NCBI GenBank assembly: GCA_039111535.1
Contig: JBCCIM010000011.1
Coordinates: 1-63,478, forward strand
Origin: Bacteroidota bacterium
Lineage (GTDB): Bacteria; Bacteroidota; Rhodothermia; Rhodothermales; JAHQVL01
Direction of reading: 5' to 3'
Length of the DNA stretch: 63,478 bases
In this document: positions 35,583 to 43,754 of the stretch, piece after piece
Position numbering within the stretch: position 1 is the stretch's first letter
Layout of the letters: each line of letters starts with the position of its first letter
Made by a program: the position numbers and the translations under genes
The notes under the pieces: model-generated
What the model saw: the letters and a program-made list of their open reading frames with translations, nothing else
The model's database searches: none
What the model was told of the DNA's origin: nothing

Positions 35583-36230
35583 CTAGCTATCTCTAATGAT
35601 CGTAATGCGTTCTTCTTTGGAAGAAGACGATGTAGCGTCTTCTTTCGGCATGATCATTCCGAGGATAATGTAAGAAAGGAAGAAGGGGCCACCTGATGCG
35701 ATGGTGCCAACAACAAAGGCAATGCGCACCAGAGTAGGGTCGATGTTGAAATACTCAGCAATCCCAGAAGCAACGCCGCTGACTTTTTTGTCGCGCGATT
35801 TGCGCAGTTTGCGTTTGGGACCGTTATAGGCCTTTTTCTCAACTTTAACTTTTGCTTTCTTCGCTTTCAGATCAACCTTTACTTTCCGGGTTGTTTTCTT
35901 CTTCGGGCGCCAGGAAAGGGCGCCGAAGCCCAGAAGAATGATCAAAATGCCGGCTACAACAGGCATTGCAGCAGCAATGTCAGCAACACTTGGCAGGCCG
36001 AGGCCGAGGCCCATTTCCTGTAGGATGTAGACAATACCAACTAGAATCATGGAAAGGCCAGCCATAGTTGGCAGATTCCATATCCCACTTTCCTTGGATT
36101 GCTCATCCTCAAAAAGAATACTTTCCAACTCTTCATCAGAAAGTGATTCCAGGTCCAGGTTCAGGTTGTCATCTTCAAATTCAAATGAAGACAACTCCTC
36201 CTCAACTCGTTTTCGTGTGCGTGTTCTCAT
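35583..36230 (-). CDS. PspC-domain membrane protein with N-terminal extension
   Basis: The 215-residue protein starts with a charged acidic region (about 1-48), then two membrane segments (about 52-72 and 82-105) like the DUF5668/LiaF-type helices. A very basic linker follows (about 107-143, rich in Lys, including KKTTRKVKVDLKAKKAKVKV). The C-terminus is a PspC domain (KKVSGVASGIAEYFNIDPTL) with its own membrane segment. It forms a two-gene unit with the short PspC gene downstream. A role in membrane-stress response is inferred from the domain only. Confidence 0.82.
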   Translation of the reverse strand: MRTRTRKRVEEELSSFEFEDDNLNLDLESLSDEELESILFEDEQSKESGIWNLPTMAGLSMILVGIVYILQEMGLGLGLPSVADIAAAMPVVAGILIILLGFGALSWRPKKKTTRKVKVDLKAKKAKVKVEKKAYNGPKRKLRKSRDKKVSGVASGIAEYFNIDPTLVRIAFVVGTIASGGPFFLSYIILGMIMPKEDATSSSSKEERITIIRDS

Positions 36231-36387
36231 GTTGCTTGTTTCCGGTAGCTTGAGAAGCGTACGGGGTTTGTGGCGTCAGGTTACAATACAGCAGTTACAG
36301 TAAAGCGTATGATGCAGCAGTTGTCGACCGGCCAAAACGGTAAAGGCACCCAGCAGAGTACTACTAAGGGGTGATGCTAAAAAGCGT

Positions 36388-37026
36388 TCAGGCAGTCAGG
36401 CCACGTTGGGCATCTGGGGGAGGCAAGCGCATTACCTCCTTCTCTGTAACAATGATATCGACCGGGATATCATGAGGCAAAGCCGGCACGGCTTCAAGGA
36501 GGCCGTAACTGGGCAGGGGGCATATAAATGGGCAATTACACTTGGCCAGGAACGCGTCATAAAAGCCTTTGCCGTAACCCAGGCGATGTCCGTGTAGGTC
36601 TACGCCGAGTGCAGGGACGATGACAGCGTCCAATTGCGCCGGGTCAACAGAGGCCCCATATACAGGTTCCTTTATTCCCCAACGATTTGTTTTCAGGTTG
36701 GTTTCTGTGTCATAGCTGCGGTGCGCCATCTGTGGCGGGTCCTCAAAAGAAATGACAACGGGCAACACAACCTGTTTCCCTTCTTGCTTCAAGAATTTAA
36801 TCAAATTTATGGTATCCAATTCCCTTTTTTCGAGGATGGGCCAGAAACAGTGCACTGTGCCGGCATCTTTCAGTTCAGGCAGCACAGCCATTTGTGCCAT
36901 AATGGCTTCATTTATGCGATTAAAAGTTGCAACTGACAATGCTTTCCGGTGCGCGATCAATTGCTTTCTAATGGGTTTTTTAGGATCCACGGATATATAT
37001 GTGTGAAAAAACCGCCAGATCTTCAT
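36388..37026 (-). CDS. 5-formyltetrahydrofolate cyclo-ligase
   Basis: The 212-residue enzyme converts 5-formyl-THF to 5,10-methenyl-THF with ATP. Seen motifs are KKPIRKQLIAHRKAL near residue 16, the glutamate/arginine region around FWPILEKRELDT, and VPALGVDLHGHRLGYGKGFYDAFL near 130-155, the conserved folate and ATP site. About 12 extra residues precede the usual start; a later start is possible but no better codon is present. It is divergent from ffh across a 144-base space. Confidence 0.92.
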   Translation of the reverse strand: MKIWRFFHTYISVDPKKPIRKQLIAHRKALSVATFNRINEAIMAQMAVLPELKDAGTVHCFWPILEKRELDTINLIKFLKQEGKQVVLPVVISFEDPPQMAHRSYDTETNLKTNRWGIKEPVYGASVDPAQLDAVIVPALGVDLHGHRLGYGKGFYDAFLAKCNCPFICPLPSYGLLEAVPALPHDIPVDIIVTEKEVMRLPPPDAQRGLTA

Positions 37027-37124
37027 CTTTATATAGAACGAAGTTGGGGGTAGGGCGTTTGAGGATAAATTTTTTTCGGGGTAAATTAGCTATTCTGCCC
37101 CAGAAAATACGAATTGAGGAATTG

Positions 37125-37160
37125 CAGGGGTTTGAACCCTGTTTCGCGAAAGGTTGAACC
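37125..37160. promoter_or_regulatory. three consecutive palindromes before ffh
   Basis: Between the divergent cyclo-ligase and ffh genes, and ending 10 bases before the ffh ATG, stand CAGGGGTTTGAACCCTG (37125-37141), TTTCGCGAAA (37142-37151) and GGTTGAACC (37152-37160). The first and third share the GGTT-AACC half sites. They would form small hairpins in the ffh leader or paired operator sites in DNA. No ribosome binding site is visible. Confidence 0.4.
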
Positions 37161-37170
37161 GTGGGATCCT

Positions 37171-38523
37171 ATGTTTGAGAATCTGACAGACAAGCTTGAA
37201 GGTGCGCTTAAGTCCATTAGCGGGCAGGCGCGCATAAACGAACTCAACATCGCTGAGACGATGCGTGAGATTCGGCGCGCATTGCTGGATGCAGATGTCA
37301 ACTACCAGGTGGCCAAGGAGTTCACTGACAACGTGAAGAACAAGGTGCTGGGCGGCGAAGTGCTCAACGCGGTTTCTCCGGGGCAGCAGCTTGTGAAAAT
37401 TGTGTACGATGAACTGGTGCATTTCCTCGGGGAAGAGCAGGTTGATGTACAAATGGCGGCCAAGCCGCCTACCATTATTCTTGTTGCCGGGTTGCAAGGT
37501 TCAGGTAAAACAACCTTTTGTGGAAAGCTTGCGCTGTACTTCAAGGGTAAAGGCTTGTCACCTATGCTTGCAGCAGCTGATGTATATCGGCCGGCGGCAG
37601 TAGACCAGCTCAAAACACTCGCCAACTCCATCGACGTGCCCGTACACGCGGTTGTGGAGAATGGCACGGTAGTACAAGATGCTGTGCGTGTGGCCCGTGA
37701 AGCGGTTGCCGAAGCCCGGAAGAACGCTAGGAACGTACTGATTATTGACACCGCCGGTCGAATGCACGTCGATGACGCGATGATGGCCGAGGTGGAGAAC
37801 ATAAAGAAAGCGGTTGACCCGACAGAGATCCTGTTTGTTGTGGATAGCATGACAGGGCAGGACGCGGTCAATACAGCGCTTGAGTTTAATAAACGGCTCA
37901 ACTACGACGGGGTTATCCTGACAAAGCTGGATGGTGATACGCGTGGTGGAGCTGCGCTATCGATCCGCTCGGTAGTTAACAAGCCTATCAAATTTGCTTC
38001 AACTGGTGAAAAGCTCGATGCCCTCACCCCATTTTATCCTGCGCGTATGGCGCAGCGAATTTTGGGGATGGGGGATGTGGTTTCTTTTGTAGAGAAAGCA
38101 CAAGAGCAGTTTGATCAAAAGCAGGCTGAAAAGCTGCAAAGCAAAATTCGCTCGGAAGACTTCGACCTGGAAGACTTTTATGAGCAGTTGCAGCGCATCA
38201 AAAGCATGGGGTCACTCAAAGATCTTTTGGGCATGATTCCAGGTGTCGGCCGGCAGATTCGCGACCTTGATATCGACGATGATGCCTTCAAGCATATTGA
38301 AGCTATGATTAGTTCTATGACAGCTGAGGAACGAAAGCGTCCTGAGTTGTTAAATGGCAGTCGACGTCGCCGCATCGCCAAGGGCAGTGGGGTAGAGGTT
38401 CGCGATGTAAACCAGCTGATCAAGCAGTTTCGCGAAATGAAGAAAATGATGAAGACGATGTCAAAGCTGATGGGGAAAGGACGATCGGTTGATATGTCCA
38501 GCCTCATGGGTGGAAGAATGTAG
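37171..38523 (+). CDS. ffh: signal recognition particle protein Ffh
   Basis: The 450-residue GTPase binds signal sequences and 4.5S RNA to target proteins to the membrane. The ATG at 37171 gives the normal MFENLTDKLEGALKSI start. An N domain (1-~85) is followed by the G domain with LVAGLQGSGKTTFCGKL (P-loop), DTAGRMHVDD, TKLDGDTRGGAALS and the ASTGEKLDAL segment. The C-terminal methionine-rich M domain (about 310-450) includes GSLKDLLGMIPGVGRQ and RRRRIAKGSG. It heads the conserved order ffh-rpsP-rimM-trmD-rplS. Confidence 0.97.
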   Translation: MFENLTDKLEGALKSISGQARINELNIAETMREIRRALLDADVNYQVAKEFTDNVKNKVLGGEVLNAVSPGQQLVKIVYDELVHFLGEEQVDVQMAAKPPTIILVAGLQGSGKTTFCGKLALYFKGKGLSPMLAAADVYRPAAVDQLKTLANSIDVPVHAVVENGTVVQDAVRVAREAVAEARKNARNVLIIDTAGRMHVDDAMMAEVENIKKAVDPTEILFVVDSMTGQDAVNTALEFNKRLNYDGVILTKLDGDTRGGAALSIRSVVNKPIKFASTGEKLDALTPFYPARMAQRILGMGDVVSFVEKAQEQFDQKQAEKLQSKIRSEDFDLEDFYEQLQRIKSMGSLKDLLGMIPGVGRQIRDLDIDDDAFKHIEAMISSMTAEERKRPELLNGSRRRRIAKGSGVEVRDVNQLIKQFREMKKMMKTMSKLMGKGRSVDMSSLMGGRM

Positions 38524-38577
38524 AGGAGTAAGCAGAAACGTAGCAATAACAATTAGACCAACACACTTAGGTAAAAA

Positions 38578-39342
38578 GTGGCAGTTAAACTCAGATTACG
38601 CCGAATGGGGCGCAAAAAACGTCCAGTTTACGCTGTAGTAGCAGCAGACACACGTAGCCCTCGCGACGGCCGGTACATTGAAGACCTTGGCCGTTATTAC
38701 GCAGTTGAAGAACCTGCACGGATTGTCCTCCAGGAAGATCGCGTGTTGTATTGGTTGCAGCAGGGTGCACAGCCGTCTGATACGGTAAGAAGCCTGCTGA
38801 AAGACCGCGGACTTATGCTTGCGCTGCATTTGCATCGTAAAGGCAAAGACGAAGAAGAAATTAAGGCTCAGGTAGCATCTTTCCTCGAAAACAGGACAGA
38901 TCGCAAGCCGAAGAAGAGCACCGCGGCTGATCGCCAGCGTGCTTTGTTGGAAGCTGAAGCCGTTGCTGCTAAGAAAGCAGAAGCAGATGATGCTAAAGCG
39001 AAAGCTGAAGCAGAAGCACAGGCTAAAGCAGACGCAGAAGCTGCCAAAGCCAAAGCTGAAGAAGCGCGCGAAAAAGAGCAGGAAGCCGCAGCTGAAGTAG
39101 CCAAAGAAGCGCAGGCTGAAGCCAATGAAGCGCAGGCTGCCAAAGACGCTGAAGCACCTGCTGCTGAAGAAGCACCTGCTGCAGAAGCCGAAGCTGCACC
39201 AGAAGCTGCTGCTGAAGAAGCACCAGCCGAAGAAGCACCTGCTGCTGAAGCTGAAGCCGCACCGGAAGCTGCTGCTGAAGAAGCGCCAGCCGAAGAAGCG
39301 CCTGCTGCAGATGACGCTGCTGAGAAAAAAGAAGACGCATAA
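38578..39342 (+). CDS. rpsP: 30S ribosomal protein S16 with long alanine/glutamate-rich tail
   Basis: The 254-residue protein starts at GTG 38578. The first ~85 residues are ordinary S16 (KLRLRRMGRKKRPVYAVVAAD, RDGRYIEDLGRYYAVEEP). The rest, starting near residue 90, is a low-complexity region rich in Ala, Glu, Lys and Pro, first charged and likely helical, then a Glu/Ala/Pro repeat. Bacteroidota S16 proteins often carry shorter tails of this type; ~170 extra residues is long. The tail contains a 63-base tandem duplication. Such a tail would stick out of the 30S subunit; its role is unknown. Confidence 0.95.
   Translation: MAVKLRLRRMGRKKRPVYAVVAADTRSPRDGRYIEDLGRYYAVEEPARIVLQEDRVLYWLQQGAQPSDTVRSLLKDRGLMLALHLHRKGKDEEEIKAQVASFLENRTDRKPKKSTAADRQRALLEAEAVAAKKAEADDAKAKAEAEAQAKADAEAAKAKAEEAREKEQEAAAEVAKEAQAEANEAQAAKDAEAPAAEEAPAAEAEAAPEAAAEEAPAEEAPAAEAEAAPEAAAEEAPAEEAPAADDAAEKKEDA
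39181..39306 (+). repeat. 63-base tandem repeat in the S16 tail
   Basis: Two adjacent 63-base units (39181-39243 and 39244-39306) encode the same 21 residues, an Ala/Glu/Pro-rich segment beginning AEAEAAPEAAAEEAPAEE. The nucleotide differences between them are mostly at third codon positions, which suggests the duplication is not very recent or that the protein sequence has been kept. Confidence 0.85.
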
Positions 39343-39382
39343 CCCAGCATAACAATCCTGTCCATTTGTAGATATCAGCGAT

Positions 39383-39925
39383 ATGGCTGCAGCAGATGAA
39401 CAGGATTTGTTGATGATAGGGCGCGTGATTCGCAGTCACGGTGTTATTGGTGAAGTAAAAGTGCTGCCCGAGTCAGATGACCCGGAACGCTTGCTTGACC
39501 TGTCCGAAGTGTTCATTGGTAAAGATGAAACAGCCGCGTTGCCTTTTGAGGTGACGCAGGCCCGTTTTCAGCAAACAAAGAAGGGCCTCGTGATCCTTAT
39601 GTCGTTCGCCGGCGTAAAGGGCCGCGACGCAGCGGATGCATTACGGCATCAATTTGTTTTTGCTACAAAAAACGAATTGCCGCCCCTTGAGGACGGCGAG
39701 TTCTATCTGCATGAACTCATCGGTAGTCATGTAGAGACGAATGAAGGAGAAGCAGTTGGCACCCTCAAAGAAATTCTTGAGTTGCCGGCTTACAATCTGT
39801 ACGTCGTACAGCGACCTGGACAGAAGGACGCAATGATTCCTGCTGTGCCAGCGTTCATTGAAACCATTGATGTTGAAGCCCAACGCATTGTCATTCAGCC
39901 CATTGAAGGGCTGCTTGATATATAA
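39383..39925 (+). CDS. rimM: 16S rRNA processing protein RimM
   Basis: The 180-residue protein assists maturation of the 30S head domain and binds S19. It has an N-terminal RimM barrel (DLLMIGRVIRSHGVIGEVKV, near 8-27, and FAGVKGRDAADALR near 74) and a C-terminal PRC-barrel domain with YLHELIGSHVETNEGEAVG and ILELPAYNLYVV, ending IPAVPAFIETID and GLLDI. It lies between rpsP and trmD as usual. Confidence 0.96.
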   Translation: MAAADEQDLLMIGRVIRSHGVIGEVKVLPESDDPERLLDLSEVFIGKDETAALPFEVTQARFQQTKKGLVILMSFAGVKGRDAADALRHQFVFATKNELPPLEDGEFYLHELIGSHVETNEGEAVGTLKEILELPAYNLYVVQRPGQKDAMIPAVPAFIETIDVEAQRIVIQPIEGLLDI

Positions 39926-39941
39926 TCACAGGTAGATCCCC

Positions 39942-40643
39942 GTGCGCATTGACGTTGTAACGGCGTTGCCAGGTATAGTAGAAGGGCCGCTTGCACACAG
40001 TATTATTCTGCGTGCACAGAAGGCCGGACTGGTAGAAATTAACGTCTACGACATTCGTGCTTACGCAACAGGGAAACACCGGCAAATAGACGACTACCCG
40101 TACGGTGGTGGTGCCGGCATGGTGATGAAGCCTGAGCCGATTTTTGCCTGCATTGAAGAAATTCAGGATGCAGCAATCGAACGCGGCCACCCGGTCGATG
40201 AGGTGATTTTCCTCACGCCCGACGGCGAGACCTTCACCCAGCCTATTGCCAACGAATTGTCGCTAAAAAAGCATGTGGTACTGCTCGCGGGCCATTATAA
40301 AGGCATCGATCAGCGGGTGCGTGATGTGCTGGTGACGAGAGAGATCTCAGTTGGCGATTATGTGCTCAGTGGGGGGGAACTCCCTGCGCTTGTGCTGGTA
40401 GATGCGCTGGTTCGGCTTGTCCCAGGTGTACTGGGGGATGCAGCTTCGGCGCTTTCTGATTCTTTTCAGGATAACCTGTTAGGTGCCCCCGTCTATACGC
40501 GGCCTGCTTCATTCAGAGAAATGGAGGTGCCGCGCGTTTTATTGTCGGGAAATCACACCGCCATCAGTACCTGGCGTGAAACGCAGCGCGAAGAAAAAAC
40601 GCGCATCCGCCGGCCGGATATGCTTGACGATAAAAAAGCTTGA
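39942..40643 (+). CDS. trmD: tRNA (guanine-N1)-methyltransferase
   Basis: The 233-residue SPOUT enzyme methylates G37 of tRNAs with SAM to prevent frameshifting. It starts at GTG 39942 ([11 protein letters not shown]). Motifs seen are [19 protein letters not shown] (about 46-64), [23 protein letters not shown], and the knot segment [21 protein letters not shown]. The conserved YTRP motif appears late as [10 protein letters not shown]. It sits 16 bases after rimM. Confidence 0.96.
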   Translation: MRIDVVTALPGIVEGPLAHSIILRAQKAGLVEINVYDIRAYATGKHRQIDDYPYGGGAGMVMKPEPIFACIEEIQDAAIERGHPVDEVIFLTPDGETFTQPIANELSLKKHVVLLAGHYKGIDQRVRDVLVTREISVGDYVLSGGELPALVLVDALVRLVPGVLGDAASALSDSFQDNLLGAPVYTRPASFREMEVPRVLLSGNHTAISTWRETQREEKTRIRRPDMLDDKKA

Positions 40644-40655
40644 CATCAATAGATG

Positions 40656-40685
40656 CTGGTTCCAGTTTGCCCTAAAGGCAAGCTG
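40656..40685 (+). promoter_or_regulatory. hairpin in the rplS leader
   Basis: In the 88 bases between trmD and rplS, CAGTTTGCC (40663-40671) pairs with GGCAAGCTG (40677-40685) across a 5-base loop with one T-G wobble. The upstream arm overlaps a second palindrome (CTGG-TT-CCAG, 40656-40665), so the two could be alternative pairings. No T run follows, so it does not look like a terminator. Ribosomal protein L19 leaders with hairpins are known in other phyla, and this could be a regulatory site of that kind. Confidence 0.4.
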
Positions 40686-40731
40686 TTACGATCACCTTGA
40701 AACTTGAAACATATTTTATAAAGAGGTAGCC

Positions 40732-41088
40732 ATGGCCAACGACATTATGGGAATTATTGAAGCAACGCAGCTGCGTGACGATATCCCTGAATTCGATCCT
40801 GGCGATACAGTTAACGTACACGTTCGCGTAGTCGAAGGGGAGAAGGAGCGCATCCAGCAGTTCCAGGGTGTCGTAATCGGCGTCCAGGGTGAAGGATCAC
40901 GCAAAACGTTCACCGTCCGTAAAATCTCAAACGGTGTTGGCGTAGAACGTGTTTTTCCTCTTCACTCGCCAAAGGTTGCTAAAATTGAGCGCGTACGCCG
41001 TGGCATCGTTCGCCGCGCCAAGCTCTATTATCTCCGCAACCTCCGTGGTAAAGCCGCCCGTATTAAAGAAAACATGGCCCGCCGGTAA
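40732..41088 (+). CDS. rplS: 50S ribosomal protein L19
   Basis: The 118-residue protein lies at the 30S-50S interface. It shows [62 protein letters not shown] and the basic end [20 protein letters not shown] good site, AGAGGTAG, precedes the ATG at 40732. The length is normal (115-120). It is the last gene of the conserved cluster ffh-rpsP-rimM-trmD-rplS. Confidence 0.97.
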   Translation: MANDIMGIIEATQLRDDIPEFDPGDTVNVHVRVVEGEKERIQQFQGVVIGVQGEGSRKTFTVRKISNGVGVERVFPLHSPKVAKIERVRRGIVRRAKLYYLRNLRGKAARIKENMARR

Positions 41089-41119
41089 CATCCGGCAGGG
41101 GTAATCCCATACCAGAATC

Positions 41120-41935
41120 ATGCGTATTGCTGTTTGGGATGAACCGGCCCTTGATTTCTTCGCCAGAGCTGCAGAAGAGCTGGCAGGCCACCATGACCTG
41201 ACCATTCAGCGCACATCCCGACGTCAGCTTCGGGATTTGCTGATTGGGGGATCGGTTGACATCGCGTTGCTTCCCACCTTGTCCGTATTTCTGGACCGCG
41301 AGCTTGTTGATGTATTGCCGGCCGTTGCCATATCGTCCTGGAATTATCCTTTCCTCAAATTGAACCTGCAACAGGGTATGGGGGAGGCTGTTCAGGAAAT
41401 CTGGATTGATCCCAACCTTGCACAGGAAGCCCTTGTCACCAAAGTTGTCCTGAAGGAGCATTACAATATGTCGCCTTCTTTCAGGCCTTTTGAAGGTGAC
41501 CTGTTTTCTGCTGCCCAAAGCCGTGATCTCGGCGCAACCCTCTTGCAGACCCCACTGGTAGATGCCTCGTTTAAAGGTACCACCATCGATTTGGGGCAAG
41601 ACTGGTACGAGCTCACCCATTACCCAATGGTTTGGGGCCTCTTTGCCATGCGCAATGGGGAGGCAACAGGGCAGGCTGTAAATGTCATCCGTGATATTGC
41701 CAGCTATACGGAGCTAAAACGCGAGGAATGGCTGGCATCAATGGACGTCCCCGAAATCTTCCATAAATTCTATCTGGAAGGCCTCCGGTATCGTCTGGAT
41801 GACCTTGCAACCGCAAGCGTAACGTCGTTTCAAGATTATCTGTATTACAACGACGCGGTTGAAGATATGGCACCGCTGCCCTTTTACGAAGTACCCGACG
41901 GCGAAACCGATATGGAAGAAGGACCCCTTCTCTAA
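41120..41935 (+). CDS. MqnA-like periplasmic-binding-fold protein
   Basis: The 271-residue protein resembles the menaquinone-biosynthesis MqnA family (chorismate dehydratase), which has a solute-binding fold. It has a short N-terminal Rossmann-like strand (RIAVWDEPALDFFA), LLIGGSVDIALLPTL in place of the 'L..G.ID.al.P' motif, AVAISSWNYPF, and DLGQDWYELTHYPMVWGLFAMRNG near 155-178, matching the family's 'DLG..W...T..P.V...' segment. It has no signal peptide. It may be a diverged paralogue rather than the true MqnA. It sits 31 bases after rplS and 38 before smpB, an unusual place for a quinone gene. Confidence 0.6.
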   Translation: MRIAVWDEPALDFFARAAEELAGHHDLTIQRTSRRQLRDLLIGGSVDIALLPTLSVFLDRELVDVLPAVAISSWNYPFLKLNLQQGMGEAVQEIWIDPNLAQEALVTKVVLKEHYNMSPSFRPFEGDLFSAAQSRDLGATLLQTPLVDASFKGTTIDLGQDWYELTHYPMVWGLFAMRNGEATGQAVNVIRDIASYTELKREEWLASMDVPEIFHKFYLEGLRYRLDDLATASVTSFQDYLYYNDAVEDMAPLPFYEVPDGETDMEEGPLL

Positions 41936-41973
41936 TCGCATACCGGGATCGTCCGAATATCAGTCCTGATTCC

Positions 41974-42435
41974 ATGAGTGATGGCATCAAAATTATAACA
42001 TCCAACCGCAAGGCGCGCCATGAGTATCACATCAGCGATACCCTGGAAGTGGGCATTGTTCTGTTGGGAACTGAGGTGAAGTCGTTGCGTGAAGGCAAAG
42101 CCAACCTCCAAGAGGCTTATTGCACGTTCACTGAAGGCGAACTCATGCTGATGCAGTGCCACATCGCACCGTTTAAACATGGCGGGCACTATAACCATGA
42201 TCCGCTTCGCCCCCGGAAACTCCTTTTGCACCGCCGCGAGCTGAAAAAGTGGGATGCTACCGCCCACCAGAAAGGCTTTACGATTGTCCCGCTAAAAATG
42301 TATTTCAAAACAGGGCGCGTAAAACTGGAAATTGGCCTCGCCAAAGGTAAAAAACTGTACGACAAACGCTCAGATATTGCCGACCGGGAATCTAAACGTA
42401 AACTGGATCGCGTGATGAAAGAAGGACTCCAGTAG
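41974..42435 (+). CDS. smpB: SsrA-binding protein SmpB
   Basis: The 153-residue OB-fold protein binds tmRNA and rescues stalled ribosomes. Family motifs are ITSNRKARHEYHI near the start, GIVLLGTEVKSLREGKANLQEAY, HIAPFKHGGHYNHDP, RPRKLLLHRREL, and the lysine-rich C-terminal tail GLAKGKKLYDKRSDI that folds in the mRNA channel. The tmRNA gene itself is not in the window. Confidence 0.97.
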   Translation: MSDGIKIITSNRKARHEYHISDTLEVGIVLLGTEVKSLREGKANLQEAYCTFTEGELMLMQCHIAPFKHGGHYNHDPLRPRKLLLHRRELKKWDATAHQKGFTIVPLKMYFKTGRVKLEIGLAKGKKLYDKRSDIADRESKRKLDRVMKEGLQ

Positions 42436-42487
42436 CCTGCCCTGCGGTCTTGAAATAGAAGTTCAATCCTCAAACAGTATAAGTTAC

Positions 42488-43711
42488 ATGTCAGCTTTCT
42501 TACCCGTTGAAGAGCAACTGGCGCATATCAAGCGCGGCGTTGAAGAAATTTTGCCGGAGGCTGCGCTTGTCGACAAGCTCAAAAAGTCGTTTGATTCGGG
42601 CAAGCCATTAATTGTTAAGCTGGGATGTGATCCAAGCCGGCCCGACCTGCACCTGGGGCACTCTGTTGTGCTCCGCAAGCTGCGCCAGTTCCAGGATCTC
42701 GGCCACCAGGCCATCCTGATTGTTGGCGACTTCACGGGGATGATTGGTGATCCTAGCGGCCGGTCTAAAACCCGTCCGCCGCTCACGCTTGAAGATACGC
42801 GTGCGAACGGCCAATCTTATTTTGAGCAGGCCACTAAAATTCTCGATCCTGATAACACGCGTATTGTGTACAACTCGGAGTGGCTGGGCGAAATGAGCTT
42901 CCGGGATGTAATCCAATTGGCCGGCAAATACACCGTTGCCCGCATGCTCGAGCGGGATGACTTCGAACGCCGCTACAAAAATGGCGAAGCGATTGGTGTC
43001 CATGAGTTTTTGTACCCGCTCGCGCAGGCGCAGGACTCCGTCGCCATTGAATCTGACATTGAGCTCGGTGGTACAGACCAGAAATTCAATTTGCTCGTAG
43101 GCCGTTCCATTCAGGAGGCAGCAGGCCTCGATCCGCAAGTCTGCATCACGTTACCGATCCTCGAAGGCACGGATGGCGTAGAGAAAATGTCAAAGTCGCT
43201 GGATAATTATATCGGCATTTCTGAGGATCCTGAGCAGATGTACGGTAAAACGCTGTCCATCTCTGATGCCCTCATTTATCGGTATTACGAACTGGCGACC
43301 AACGTGCCAACCGCTGAGTTGCCGGCACTAAAAACGTATGCTGAGGGCGATCCGCGAAACGCAAAACACGACCTTGCCTACAAAATTGTAGAAATGTATT
43401 ACGACAAGGCGACCGCAGATAAAGCGCGTGCCCACTTCGAGAATACTGTGATCAATCGTGGCATTCCAGAAGACATCGATGAGTTTGCCCCTTCACTGGC
43501 TGATGGCAACAAGCTGCCGCTGTTTAAATTGCTTTCTGAGGCCGGCCTGGCAAAGTCCAATGGCGAAGCCCGCCGTCTGATTCAACAAAACGCTGTATCC
43601 ATTGACGGCGAAAAAGTGAGTGACGCCTCAACTGAAATCGATGTGCCGGCGCGCGCGCCGTTTATCATCAAAGTAGGCAAGCGGCGCTTTGCACGTATTG
43701 TAAGCAAATAA
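42488..43711 (+). CDS. tyrS: tyrosyl-tRNA synthetase
   Basis: The 407-residue class I synthetase has LGCDPSRPDLHLGHSVV, with the HLGH (HIGH) motif at 55-58, the KMSKS motif at 233-237, and GGTDQKFNLLVGR in between. The C-terminal ~60 residues form an S4 RNA-binding domain (SNGEARRLIQQNAVSIDGEKV). The length and order fit the bacterial TyrRS form found in Gram-negative groups. It stands alone between smpB and an aldo/keto reductase. Confidence 0.97.
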   Translation: MSAFLPVEEQLAHIKRGVEEILPEAALVDKLKKSFDSGKPLIVKLGCDPSRPDLHLGHSVVLRKLRQFQDLGHQAILIVGDFTGMIGDPSGRSKTRPPLTLEDTRANGQSYFEQATKILDPDNTRIVYNSEWLGEMSFRDVIQLAGKYTVARMLERDDFERRYKNGEAIGVHEFLYPLAQAQDSVAIESDIELGGTDQKFNLLVGRSIQEAAGLDPQVCITLPILEGTDGVEKMSKSLDNYIGISEDPEQMYGKTLSISDALIYRYYELATNVPTAELPALKTYAEGDPRNAKHDLAYKIVEMYYDKATADKARAHFENTVINRGIPEDIDEFAPSLADGNKLPLFKLLSEAGLAKSNGEARRLIQQNAVSIDGEKVSDASTEIDVPARAPFIIKVGKRRFARIVSK

Positions 43712-43754
43712 GGATTTACAGCTACCTTCCCTCACCGACTAACCAACGCAGGAG

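Noticed and set aside
37128-37160. GGTTTGAACC near ffh as part of a tRNA or of 4.5S RNA
   Set aside because: There is no cloverleaf, and the conserved 4.5S apical loop sequence is absent.
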